In this document: positions 14,806 to 22,894 of the stretch, one piece after another
Layout of the letters: each line of letters starts with the position of its first letter
Numbering within the stretch: position 1 is the stretch's first letter
NCBI GenBank assembly: GCA_945952045.1
Contig: CAMFHE010000051.1
Location: 1-33,591 of the forward strand
Source of the DNA: an uncultured Rhizobium sp.
GTDB lineage: Bacteria > Pseudomonadota > Alphaproteobacteria > Rhizobiales > Rhizobiaceae
Direction: 5' to 3'
Length of the DNA stretch: 33,591 bases
The notes under the pieces: model-generated
Seen by the model: the letters and a program-made list of their open reading frames with translations, nothing else
Database searches by the model: none
Told to the model about the DNA's origin: nothing
Translations under genes and position numbers: made by a program

Positions 14806-15621
14806 ATGACGGACATCCTGCGCAAGATCGAAGCCTATAAGCGCGAGGAAATCGCCGCCGCCAAGGCAAAAACCTCGCTGGCCGACCTCAAGGCCATGGC
14901 CGCCGGCCAGAGCGCTCCCCATGGCTTTTATAGGGCATTGCGGGCCAAGCAGGCGGATGGGTTGTTCGGGCTGATCGCCGAAATCAAGAAGGCCAGCCCT
15001 TCCAAGGGCCTGATCCGCCCGGATTTCAATCCGCCGGCGCTTGCCAAGGCCTATGAGGCTGGCGGCGCGGCCTGCCTTTCGGTGCTGACGGATACGCCGA
15101 GTTTCCAGGGCGCGCCGGAATTCCTGACTGCCGCCCGCGAGGCCTGCGCCCTGCCGGCGTTGCGCAAGGATTTCATGTTCGAGACCTATCAGGTGCATGA
15201 AGCCCGCGCCTGGGGCGCAGACTGCATCCTGCTGATCATGGCGAGCCTCAGCGACGACGACGCCAAGCGGCTGGAAGACGAAGCCTTCTCGCTCGGCATG
15301 GACGTGCTGGTCGAAGTGCATGACGCCGAGGAAATGGAGCGGGCGCTGAAACTCGCCTCGCCGCTGCTCGGCATCAACAATCGCAACCTGCGCACCTTCG
15401 AAGTCAGCCTGACGGTTTCCGAAGAACTCGCCGGCATGGTCCCGGCTGATCGACTGCTGGTCGGCGAAAGCGGCATCTTCACCCATGCCGATTGCGAGCG
15501 GCTGAAGGCAAGCGCCATCACCACCTTCCTTGTCGGCGAAAGCCTGATGCGCAAGGACGACGTGACCGCCGCCACCCGGACGCTTCTGACCGGCGAGCCC
15601 GGCATTCTCGCGGCGGAATGA
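14806..15621 (+). CDS. trpC: Indole-3-glycerol-phosphate synthase
   Basis: Fourth step of tryptophan synthesis: closes the indole ring from CdRP with loss of CO2. The 271-residue TIM barrel shows EIKKASPSKGLI with the catalytic Lys region, VLTDTPSFQGAPEFL, LRKDFMFETYQ, GINNRNLRTFEV and the phosphate-binding VGESGIF. It is not fused to TrpF. The gap to trpD is 6 bp and its stop overlaps the first possible moaC start (ATGA), which supports translational coupling. Confidence 0.97.
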   Translation: MTDILRKIEAYKREEIAAAKAKTSLADLKAMAAGQSAPHGFYRALRAKQADGLFGLIAEIKKASPSKGLIRPDFNPPALAKAYEAGGAACLSVLTDTPSFQGAPEFLTAAREACALPALRKDFMFETYQVHEARAWGADCILLIMASLSDDDAKRLEDEAFSLGMDVLVEVHDAEEMERALKLASPLLGINNRNLRTFEVSLTVSEELAGMVPADRLLVGESGIFTHADCERLKASAITTFLVGESLMRKDDVTAATRTLLTGEPGILAAE

Positions 15622-15623
15622 CG

Positions 15624-16118
15624 ATGAGCGGCCCGCGCCTGACCCATATCGACGCCGCCGGCGAAGCGCATATGGTCGATGTCGGCGACAAGGCCGAGAC
15701 GACCCGTATCGCCACCGCCGAAGGCCGGGTGCGCATGGCGCCGGAAACGCTGAAGCTGATTCTCGATGGCAATGCCAAGAAGGGTGATGTCATCGGCACG
15801 GCGCGGCTCGCCGGCATCATGGCCGCCAAGCAGACCGCCAATCTCATCCCGCTCTGCCATCCCCTCATGCTGACCAAGGTCGGGGTCGAGATCGAGCCGG
15901 ATCATGCCCTGCCGGGCCTCAAGATCGTGGCGACCGCCAAACTCACCGGCCGCACCGGCGTCGAAATGGAAGCGCTGACCGCCGTCTCCGTCGCCGCGCT
16001 GACCATCTACGACATGGCCAAGGCCGCCGACAAGGCGATGGAGATCACCGGCATCCGCCTGATGGAAAAGACCGGCGGCAAATCCGGCATCTATCGCCGC
16101 GACGAGGCGACGTCATGA
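15624..16118 (+). CDS. moaC: Cyclic pyranopterin monophosphate synthase
   Basis: Converts the MoaA product to cyclic pyranopterin monophosphate in molybdenum cofactor synthesis. The protein (164 residues from this start) shows the family core: LTHID near the start, KGDVIGTARLAGIMAAKQTANLIPLCHPL with the active-site His, KLTGRTGVEMEALTAVSVAALTIYDM, and the C-terminal KTGGKSG. An in-frame ATG at 15618 overlaps the trpC stop and is an equally possible start; 15624 gives the usual MSGP-type N-terminus. Its stop overlaps the moeA ATG by four bases. Confidence 0.95.
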   Translation: MSGPRLTHIDAAGEAHMVDVGDKAETTRIATAEGRVRMAPETLKLILDGNAKKGDVIGTARLAGIMAAKQTANLIPLCHPLMLTKVGVEIEPDHALPGLKIVATAKLTGRTGVEMEALTAVSVAALTIYDMAKAADKAMEITGIRLMEKTGGKSGIYRRDEATS

Positions 16119-17341
16119 GCCTTCTCCCCGTCGCCACCGCCCTGCAACGCCTGCTCGACAAGGCCGTGCCGACGACAGCAACGGAAACCATTCCCCTGCA
16201 CGACGCCAATGGCCGCGTTCTGGCGCAAGACCTCGCCGCCGGCCTGACGCAGCCACCCTTCGACGCGTCGGCCATGGACGGCTATGCGCTGCGCGCCGAA
16301 GACGCCGTAACAATCGGCACGGAACTCATCGTCATTGGCGAATCGGCCGCCGGCCGCGGCTTTGCCGGAACGGTCGGCGCGGGCGAGGCGGTGCGCATCT
16401 TCACCGGCGCCCCGGTTCCCGCTGGCGCTGATACCGTGCTCATCCAGGAGGATGCCGAGCGGCTCGACGGCAATCGCATCCGCACCGGTTTCGTCCCCCT
16501 CAAGGGCCGCCATATCCGTCCGCGCGGACAGGATTTTGCCGAAGGCGAAGTCGTGCTCAAGGCCGACACGCGGCTCGACTACACGACGCTGACCGTCGCC
16601 GCCGCGATGAACCATGCGAGCGTGTCCGTCTATCGCAAGCCTCTGGTCGCCATCCTCGCCACCGGCGACGAACTGGTGACGCCGGGCGCCCCGCGCGGCC
16701 CGGACCAGATCGTCGCCTCCAACACCTTCGGCATCGCAGCACTCGCCCGCGATTGCGGCGCCGACATCCTCGACCTCGGCATCGTCCCGGACGACCGCGC
16801 CGCAATCACTGCCGCGATCGACCGGGCAATTGCCGCCCGCGCCGATGTGCTGGTAACGCTCGGCGGCGCTTCGGTCGGCGACCATGACCTCGTGCAATCG
16901 ACGTTGATCGCCGCCGGCATGCAACTGGATTTCTGGCGCATCGCTATGCGCCCGGGCAAGCCGCTGATGGTCGGCAATCTCGGTCCCATGCAGGTGCTCG
17001 GCCTGCCCGGCAATCCCGTCTCGACGCTGGTCTGCGGGTTGTTGTTCATGGAGCCGCTGCTTGCAGTACTCGCCCGCCGGTCGCAGCCCAATCGCGCAAC
17101 GACGGCGCTTGCCGCTACGACCATGCCCGCCAACGACCAACGCCAGGACTACGTGCGCGCCCGGCTGTCGCGCGATAACCAGGGGCAGTTGATCGTCGAA
17201 AGTTTCGGCAAGCAGGATTCGTCGATGATGAAAATCTTCGCCCATTCCGATTGCCTGATCGTGCGCCCGCCGCATGCGCCGGAACTCCCGGCAGGCACGC
17301 GCTGCCCGATCCTGCTTTTGCGTCCTTTTCGCGACGCCTGA
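16115..17341 (+). CDS. moeA: Molybdopterin molybdenumtransferase
   Basis: Inserts molybdate into adenylylated molybdopterin, the last step of cofactor assembly. The 408-residue protein shows PPFDASAMDGYAL (about residues 48-60), IFTGAPVPAGADTV, the MoeA/MogA domain with ILATGDELV, VTLGGASVGDHD, MRPGKPLMVG and GLPGNPVS, and a C-terminal beta domain ending near RCPILLLRPF. It overlaps moaC by 4 bp (ATGA) and closes the ppiD-trpDC-moaC-moeA run. From memory, lexA follows moeA in many Rhizobiales; here a nuclease-like gene does. Confidence 0.96.
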   Translation: MSLLPVATALQRLLDKAVPTTATETIPLHDANGRVLAQDLAAGLTQPPFDASAMDGYALRAEDAVTIGTELIVIGESAAGRGFAGTVGAGEAVRIFTGAPVPAGADTVLIQEDAERLDGNRIRTGFVPLKGRHIRPRGQDFAEGEVVLKADTRLDYTTLTVAAAMNHASVSVYRKPLVAILATGDELVTPGAPRGPDQIVASNTFGIAALARDCGADILDLGIVPDDRAAITAAIDRAIAARADVLVTLGGASVGDHDLVQSTLIAAGMQLDFWRIAMRPGKPLMVGNLGPMQVLGLPGNPVSTLVCGLLFMEPLLAVLARRSQPNRATTALAATTMPANDQRQDYVRARLSRDNQGQLIVESFGKQDSSMMKIFAHSDCLIVRPPHAPELPAGTRCPILLLRPFRDA

Positions 17342-17365
17342 AAACATATCCCCGCAATTCCACAT

Positions 17366-17380
17366 GTTTCGCACAAGTTT
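17366..17380 (+). promoter_or_regulatory. Degenerate LexA-like direct repeat (GTTT-N7-GTTT)
   Basis: GTTTCG occurs twice at 11-bp period (17366-17371 and 17377-17382), giving GTTT-N7-GTTT against the alphaproteobacterial SOS box GTTC-N7-GTTC, one mismatch per half. It sits between moeA and the nuclease-like gene. Weak by itself. Confidence 0.2.
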
Positions 17381-17419
17381 CGTTGGACCCGCCCGGCGAG
17401 GCCGCTAACTGTGTAACCC

Positions 17420-18502
17420 ATGACGAATCAGCCGGATCATAGGGATTATCGCGTTATGCTCGAACGCACGCCGAGGCAGCGGGATCTGCATGTCGGTTTC
17501 AAGATGCTTTGCGAAAAGCTGCTGACGCGCGACGGCTATATGGTCATGGAGTCCGGCTGGAAACAGAAGGTCGCCCGCGCTCCCGTCCAGACCGCCGACC
17601 TGCTGATCAAGCGTCCGAACGACCCCGATACGACCGTCGTCGAATCGAAATTCTACCGTTCGCGCCGCATCGATGCGATGCTGCTGCGCAACGCGATGGA
17701 CGAACTGAAGCGTCATCGCGAGACGAAGAAAAGCAAATCGGCGTTGCTGATCGTCTCTGCCCAAACGACGCCGGCCATGCATCAGGAAGCGGAAAAGCTC
17801 GGCATCACGCTGTGGGGCTTTGCCGAACTGCTGCAGATGACGGCGAAGACGCCCTCGCTGGCCGACAACCTGGCCGATCTGCTGCGCGATGGCGATCCCG
17901 CGACCGGCGACGCCTTTTCCGCCGAGCTTGCCGTACTGGAAGAACAATCCGGCCGACAGCGCCCGCGCGGCGAAGGCGCCAAGATCGCCGCCGACCTCGA
18001 TCTGGTCAAACCCATGCGCGACGGCAACAAGCGCTATGCGCAGCTCTGCGACCGGGCGATCCGTTATCTTTTCTCGGAACAGTTCCATCGCTGGGCGCCA
18101 CAGAACAATCCAGAAGACGGTCTCTTCCGTCCCGACCTGATCGCTCGGTTGACCGCCGGCCACGATTTCTGGAGCACGATTTCAAGCGACTTCACCGGAC
18201 GCTACGGCCTCTTCCTGTTTCCGAACCAGGCCGAGCCGCTCGGCCACGGCAACATCCTCTCCGCCGAACGGTTCCTTTCCCGCCCGGCGCTGCGCCCCTT
18301 CCTTCTGGTGATCAGCCGCGCCGGTCTCGATGCCGGCGGCCGCCGCGCCGTTCAGGAAGCCTTGCGCCAGCGCGGACACCTGATCCTGTCCCTGACCATG
18401 ACGGAGTTGAAGGAGATGCTGACGGCCAGGGATCTCGGCGACGAATTCCATGACGTCCTGATCGACCGGTTGTCGGAAACGCTGACCGATCTGTCGATCT
18501 GA
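17420..18502 (+). CDS. Mrr-like PD-(D/E)XK nuclease with a second, degenerate nuclease-like domain
   Basis: A 360-residue protein. Residues about 20-140 look like an Mrr-type restriction endonuclease domain: helix with FKMLCEKLL, a DGYMV strand, the acidic Asp60 in TADLLIKRP, the catalytic pair Glu75-x-Lys77 (VVESKF), then SALLIVSAQTT and an LWGFAELL end strand. After a charged linker (about 160-195), residues 205-340 repeat a similar pattern (RPDL at 237-240, HDFW, an LFLFPNQ strand at 264-270, LLVISRAG, LILSLTMTELKEML), but the expected Glu-x-Lys is replaced by Leu-Phe-Pro, suggesting an inactive partner domain. It likely acts on DNA; the target is unknown. The ATG has a poor ribosome site (an in-frame ATG lies at 17456). 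It follows moeA by 78 bp and ends in a shared terminator with pyrG. Confidence 0.75.
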   Translation: MTNQPDHRDYRVMLERTPRQRDLHVGFKMLCEKLLTRDGYMVMESGWKQKVARAPVQTADLLIKRPNDPDTTVVESKFYRSRRIDAMLLRNAMDELKRHRETKKSKSALLIVSAQTTPAMHQEAEKLGITLWGFAELLQMTAKTPSLADNLADLLRDGDPATGDAFSAELAVLEEQSGRQRPRGEGAKIAADLDLVKPMRDGNKRYAQLCDRAIRYLFSEQFHRWAPQNNPEDGLFRPDLIARLTAGHDFWSTISSDFTGRYGLFLFPNQAEPLGHGNILSAERFLSRPALRPFLLVISRAGLDAGGRRAVQEALRQRGHLILSLTMTELKEMLTARDLGDEFHDVLIDRLSETLTDLSI

Positions 18503-18526
18503 TCGTTTCGACAAGCCCCTGAAACG

Positions 18527-18560
18527 AAAAACCCCGGCCAAATGGACCGGGGTTTTCTTT
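18527..18560. terminator. Bidirectional intrinsic terminator between nuclease gene and pyrG
   Basis: AAAACCCCGG (18528-18537) pairs with CCGGGGTTTT (18547-18556). T-rich sequence follows on the plus strand (TTTTCTTTTTC), and A-rich sequence precedes the stem, giving a T-run on the minus strand too. It serves two convergent genes. Confidence 0.85.
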
Positions 18561-18578
18561 TTCTCGGAGAATGCCGCC

Positions 18579-20207
18579 TCAGACGAGGCGGCTCTGTTCC
18601 AGCGCGGCTTCGATGAAGCTCGCAAACAGCGGATGCGGATCGAACGGCCGGCTCTTCAGCTCCGGGTGATACTGGACGCCGATGAACCACGGATGGTCGG
18701 GATATTCGACCGTTTCCGGCAGGATACCGTCCGGCGACATGCCGGAGAAGACAAGACCGAAGGTCTCCAGCCGATCCTTGTAATCGACGTTGACCTCGTA
18801 GCGATGGCGATGGCGCTCGGAAATATCCGTCGAGCCATAAATATCGGCGATCTTCGTGCCCTTCTTCAGCGCCGCCTTGTAGGCGCCAAGGCGCATCGTG
18901 CCGCCGAGATCGCCGGAGGCCACGCGCTTCTCGAGCTGGTTGCCCTTGATCCATTCGGTCATCAGGCCGACGACGGGCTCGCTGGTCGGGCCGAATTCGG
19001 TCGAGGATGCCTCTTCGACGCCGGCGAGGTTACGCGCCGCCTCGATCACCGCCATCTGCATGCCGAAGCAAATTCCGAAATACGGAACTTTTCGTTCACG
19101 CGCGAAGCGGGCCGCGAGGATCTTGCCTTCCGAACCGCGTTCGCCGAAACCGCCGGGAACGAGGATGCCATGCACCTTGTCGAGATAAGGCGTCGGATCT
19201 TCTTTTTCGAAGACTTCCGATTCGATCCATTCCAGCCGAACTCGCGCACGGTTGGCTATGCCGCCGTGATACAGCGCCTCGATCAGCGATTTATACGCAT
19301 CCTTGAGGCCGGTATACTTGCCGACGATGGCGATGGTGACTTCGCCTTCCGGGGTGCGGATGCGGTTGCAGACTTCTTCCCACTGCTCCAGACGCGGCTT
19401 GGGCGCCGGCTCGATGCCGAAGGCTGCCAGAACCTCATTGTCGAGGCCTTCCTTGTGATAGGCCATCGGCACGTCGTAGATGTGAGCCACATCCAGCGCC
19501 TGGATGACGGCGGAAGGACGCACGTTGCAGAACAGCGACAGTTTGCGGCGTTCGGCTTCCGGGATTTCCCGGTCGGCGCGCACCAAGAGAATGTCGGGGT
19601 GAATGCCCAGTGCCTGCAATTCCTTGACGGAGTGCTGCGTCGGCTTGGTCTTGAGTTCGCCAGCCGCCGGAATAAAGGGCATGAGGGTCAGATGGACATA
19701 GATCGCAGTGCCGCGCGGCAGGTCGTTGCCGAGCTGGCGGATCGCCTCCATGAACGGCATCGCTTCGATATCGCCGACCGTGCCGCCGATTTCGCAGATG
19801 ACGAAGTCGTAATCGTCATTGCCTTCGATGACGAAGTCCTTGATCTCGTTGGTGACGTGCGGGATGACCTGCACGGTCGCGCCGAGATAGTCGCCGCGGC
19901 GTTCCTTGTCGATGATGTTCTTGTAGATGCGACCGGTGGTGATGTTGTCGGTCTTGGTGGCCGAACGCCCGGTAAAGCGTTCATAGTGGCCGAGATCGAG
20001 ATCCGTCTCCGCGCCGTCGTCGGTAACGAACACTTCCCCGTGCTGGGTCGGGCTCATCGTGCCGGGATCGACATTGAGATAGGGATCAAGTTTCCGCAGG
20101 CGCACGCGATATCCGCGCGCCTGAAGCAAAGCTCCGAGTGCGGCTGCCGCAATTCCTTTTCCGAGGGAAGAAACCACGCCGCCAGTGATGAATACATATC
20201 GCGCCAT
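18579..20207 (-). CDS. pyrG: CTP synthase
   Basis: Makes CTP from UTP, ATP and glutamine; cytosolic, last step of pyrimidine nucleotide synthesis. The 542-residue protein has the N-terminal synthetase domain (MARYVFITGGVVSSLGKG, KLDPYLNVDPGTMSPTQHGE, GGTVGDIE) and a C-terminal class I glutamine amidotransferase domain with PGGFGERG, the nucleophile in GICFGMQ and the catalytic His in VQYHPE. The frame is open a few codons upstream, but ATG 20207 begins the universally conserved Met-Ala-Arg-Tyr N-terminus. It is downstream of secG on the same strand, with a terminator between. Confidence 0.98.
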   Translation of the reverse strand: MARYVFITGGVVSSLGKGIAAAALGALLQARGYRVRLRKLDPYLNVDPGTMSPTQHGEVFVTDDGAETDLDLGHYERFTGRSATKTDNITTGRIYKNIIDKERRGDYLGATVQVIPHVTNEIKDFVIEGNDDYDFVICEIGGTVGDIEAMPFMEAIRQLGNDLPRGTAIYVHLTLMPFIPAAGELKTKPTQHSVKELQALGIHPDILLVRADREIPEAERRKLSLFCNVRPSAVIQALDVAHIYDVPMAYHKEGLDNEVLAAFGIEPAPKPRLEQWEEVCNRIRTPEGEVTIAIVGKYTGLKDAYKSLIEALYHGGIANRARVRLEWIESEVFEKEDPTPYLDKVHGILVPGGFGERGSEGKILAARFARERKVPYFGICFGMQMAVIEAARNLAGVEEASSTEFGPTSEPVVGLMTEWIKGNQLEKRVASGDLGGTMRLGAYKAALKKGTKIADIYGSTDISERHRHRYEVNVDYKDRLETFGLVFSGMSPDGILPETVEYPDHPWFIGVQYHPELKSRPFDPHPLFASFIEAALEQSRLV

Positions 20208-20299
20208 GGGAGTCACCGGATACCTTTTCACAAACGATTCCGCCAGCCCTAAAAAGACATCGTCACGATGTTTCCTGGGGACAGGCGGCGGATATTGAA

Positions 20300-20334
20300 C
20301 AAAAGAAAACCGGCAGGTCTTTGGAACCTGCCGG
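20300..20334 (-). terminator. Intrinsic terminator after secG
   Basis: CCGGCAGGT (20310-20318) pairs with ACCTGCCGG (20326-20334). On the minus strand the stem is followed by TTTTCTTTTG. It separates secG from pyrG, so pyrG probably has its own promoter in 20208-20300. Confidence 0.8.
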
Positions 20335-20357
20335 GATGAGAGAGAAGCGAAGACGGA

Positions 20358-20774
20358 TTATTGACCCGTCGGAACGCCCGTCGCGGGGGCCGGAGCCGCC
20401 GGAGCCGGCGTCGTTGCGGCGCCATTTGCCGGTGCACTCGCGCCGCCTTCAGCCGGAGCCGGAGTACCCGGCGCCGGGCCGAGCTGGTCGAGAACGCCGC
20501 TGCCCTGGCCGGACGTGCCCTGCTGGATCCGATCGAGAATATCGGTCGGGCGCGACTCGAAGCGCGACAGGACACCGAGGCCGAGCGACGTTGCGAAGAA
20601 CAGCGCCGCCAGGATTGCGGTGGTGCGCGTCAGCGCATTGGCCGTGCCGCGCGCCGACATGAAGCCGGAGCCGCCGCCGATGCCAAGCCCGCCGCCTTCC
20701 GAACGCTGAATCAGCACGACGCCCACCAGGGCGAGCACGATCATGAGATGAATGACGATCAATACGGTCTGCAT
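20358..20774 (-). CDS. secG: Preprotein translocase subunit SecG
   Basis: Small inner-membrane subunit of the SecYEG channel that aids protein export. The 138-residue product has two hydrophobic helices (about residues 3-23 and 52-71) joined by the family loop QRSEGGGLGIGGGSGFMSARG. The C-terminal half, from about residue 80, is a low-complexity Pro/Ala/Gly/Thr tail absent from E. coli SecG but common in alphaproteobacteria. It is 97 bp downstream of tpiA on the same strand. Confidence 0.93.
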   Translation of the reverse strand: MQTVLIVIHLMIVLALVGVVLIQRSEGGGLGIGGGSGFMSARGTANALTRTTAILAALFFATSLGLGVLSRFESRPTDILDRIQQGTSGQGSGVLDQLGPAPGTPAPAEGGASAPANGAATTPAPAAPAPATGVPTGQ

Positions 20775-20871
20775 GAGTTTCCAGTCCTGCCTTGAAACAA
20801 GGCGCAGTCAAAACGCGTTGGCGGCTCTTTACATGAGGCTGCGGCCTATTCCAAGCCCCTGCATCGTTTTC

Positions 20872-21642
20872 TCAGGCCGTCAATTCCTTGTACGCACCGT
20901 AGATGGCGAGGAAATCCGCCGCTTTCAAGCTGGCGCCACCCACCAGAGCGCCGTCGACATTGGCAACGCCCATCAGTTCGACCGCGTTGGAAGGCTTGAC
21001 CGAACCGCCATAGAGAATGCGCATCACCTTGCCGGCGGCGCCGAAACGGGCGACCAGTTCGGCGCGCATGAAGGCATGGGCTTCCTCGACATCTGCCACG
21101 GTCGGCGTCAGGCCGGTGCCGATCGCCCAGACGGGCTCGTAGGCGATGACGGTGTTTTGCGCCGTCGCGCCATCCGGCACGGAGCCGGCAAGCTGGCGCT
21201 TGAGAATATCGAGTGTCTGGCCGTTCTTGCGCTCGTCGGCCGTCTCGCCGATGCAGACGATGGCCGTGAGATCGGCGGCATGGGCGGCTTCCGCCTTGGC
21301 GCGGACGAGATGATCGGTCTCGGCATGGTCGGTGCGGCGTTCGGAATGACCGACGATGACATAGGTGCCATAGCAATCGGCGATCATGGCGGCGGAGATA
21401 TCGCCGGTATGGGCGCCGGAAACGTTCTGGTGGCAATCCTGCGCGCCGATCGCCAGCGGGCTATCCGTGCAGAGCGCGGTCGCGACATAGAGAAGCGTCG
21501 AAGGCGGGCAGATCAGCGCTTCGACCTTGGCCGCCAGCGGGCCGTTAACGCCGGCTGCGATCGCCTTGATCTGGTCCAGCGAATCGCGGGTGCCGTTCAT
21601 CTTCCAGTTTCCCGCCACCAGCGGACGCACGTCAGGGGTCAT
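20872..21642 (-). CDS. tpiA: Triosephosphate isomerase
   Basis: Interconverts dihydroxyacetone phosphate and glyceraldehyde 3-phosphate. The 256-residue TIM barrel carries GNWKMNG with the active-site Lys, the electrophilic His in IVGHSERR, the catalytic Glu in AYEPVWAIGTG, and phosphate-binding YGGSVKPSN and GGASL. The start ATG at 21642 is normal for the family. In many Rhizobiales tpiA and secG-pyrG neighbour the ppiD-trp genes, as here, although the relative order differs from what I recall. Confidence 0.98.
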   Translation of the reverse strand: MTPDVRPLVAGNWKMNGTRDSLDQIKAIAAGVNGPLAAKVEALICPPSTLLYVATALCTDSPLAIGAQDCHQNVSGAHTGDISAAMIADCYGTYVIVGHSERRTDHAETDHLVRAKAEAAHAADLTAIVCIGETADERKNGQTLDILKRQLAGSVPDGATAQNTVIAYEPVWAIGTGLTPTVADVEEAHAFMRAELVARFGAAGKVMRILYGGSVKPSNAVELMGVANVDGALVGGASLKAADFLAIYGAYKELTA

Positions 21643-21805
21643 ACTCGTCGTTCCTTAGCTTGCCTCTGGGGAAGCTGCCCGCCGTTGCGTCAATCGATGC
21701 CGGCACGTCCCTTCCCCTTCAATCCAGACCTTTCTTAAACGGACTTTCCGCATAATCAACGGGAATCGGCCCGGTTTTGCCGTAAGCGCAGCGACAAGGC
21801 CATGC

Positions 21806-22684
21806 TCAGTGCGCCAGAAGCCACTTCAGAACTTCGCGCCAATCGGTCATGCGCACGGGCGTGCCATGCGATCCGGTTTCATACAGGGTGAAGCGCACGG
21901 GATAGCCCGCCTTGTGCAGCCGGTCATAGAGCCCGATCTGATCGTTTGCCGCATAGACCTTGTCGGCGCTGCCATGGGTGAAGAAGATCGGCTTTTTCGC
22001 CTTGTGGAATGCGCTCTTGATGAAATCCGGATCGGTCGCTCCGCCCAGCACCGCCATGCCGGACAGCGCCGCGACCGCCTTGGCATCGCGCGAAACACCC
22101 CAGCAGATGAAACTGCCCATAGAGGCGCAGGAAAGAATGACCGGCCGTCCGGGAGACTGCGCCGCCACATGCGAAATCAGATCGCCGATGGCAGCCGCGC
22201 CGTTGCTATCGAAGCTTTTGACGCTCGGCGCATAATAGACGCCGCCATTTTCCACCGCGAGGTTCTTCAGCCGGTTGAAATTGCCGCCGAAGGTATAGTC
22301 ATTGGCGCCCAGCCTCCGGTCGCCACCGCGTCCGTGGATGAAGATGACGGTGAAGGCAGCACCCGTCGCCTTCCCGGCGCGAAAAACGTCGAGCGGACCG
22401 GAAGGTAGCGCCAGCGTCTCATTGTCCTGCGCCTTGCGCACGCCAAGCGAGACGTAGGCCGATTTTACCCGCTTTTCCGGGATCTGGTCGCGGCCGTTGA
22501 TGTCGCGCATTTCCTGGTAATCAACATGGCGAAAATCGCCTCCGTCACGCTGGTCGAGAAGAATCTGCGTGGAAAACAGCTCGTCCTTGAACGGTCTCAG
22601 CGCCTCTGCCGCCTGCGACAAACCCGGCAAAAACAGCGAAAATGCCGTCGCAAAGGCCATAAAACGGAAATGAACTGTGGACAT
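21806..22684 (-). CDS. Secreted alpha/beta-hydrolase of unknown substrate
   Basis: A 292-residue protein with a Sec signal peptide (cleavage near residue 25, QAA/EAL) and an alpha/beta-hydrolase fold. An oxyanion-type HGRGGDRR loop follows the strand TVIFIHG. The nucleophile elbow is CASMGS, where Cys replaces the usual first Gly of GxSxG. A probable acid lies in HGSADKVY, and the catalytic His in GSHGTP near the C-terminus. It could be a phospholipase, carboxylesterase or dipeptidyl-type hydrolase of the periplasm. ATG 22684 is chosen because it begins the signal peptide; earlier in-frame starts add an uncharacteristic N-terminus. It is divergent from parE. Confidence 0.75.
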   Translation of the reverse strand: MSTVHFRFMAFATAFSLFLPGLSQAAEALRPFKDELFSTQILLDQRDGGDFRHVDYQEMRDINGRDQIPEKRVKSAYVSLGVRKAQDNETLALPSGPLDVFRAGKATGAAFTVIFIHGRGGDRRLGANDYTFGGNFNRLKNLAVENGGVYYAPSVKSFDSNGAAAIGDLISHVAAQSPGRPVILSCASMGSFICWGVSRDAKAVAALSGMAVLGGATDPDFIKSAFHKAKKPIFFTHGSADKVYAANDQIGLYDRLHKAGYPVRFTLYETGSHGTPVRMTDWREVLKWLLAH

Positions 22685-22761
22685 GTGGCCGCTTACCTGT
22701 TGTGGATAAGGTTGAGCCTTGCCATTGAGGGCGGCTCGACGCAATCCTTCTTACCAAATAT

Positions 22762-22776
22762 GTTCCCGATATGTTT
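22762..22776 (+). promoter_or_regulatory. Candidate LexA (SOS) box upstream of parE
   Basis: GTTC (22762-22765), seven bases, GTTT (22773-22776) matches seven of eight specified positions of the alphaproteobacterial LexA box GTTC-N7-GTTC. It lies 119-133 bp before the preferred parE start and between divergent genes. From memory, parE is reported as a LexA target in several alphaproteobacteria. Confidence 0.4.
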
Positions 22777-22894
22777 ACGGGAATCACTTCCCGTTGGGAA
22801 TTTGGCCCGACAACCGGGAAACAAGATCGAAGGATGCGGCATGCGACGAAACGTTGCGCGACATTCGCCTGAGGAAGCCGACCAGAATAGCTCG

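Noticed and set aside
18633..20252. 539-codon open frame antisense to pyrG
   Set aside because: CTP synthase on the other strand is unmistakable; this frame has no recognisable features.
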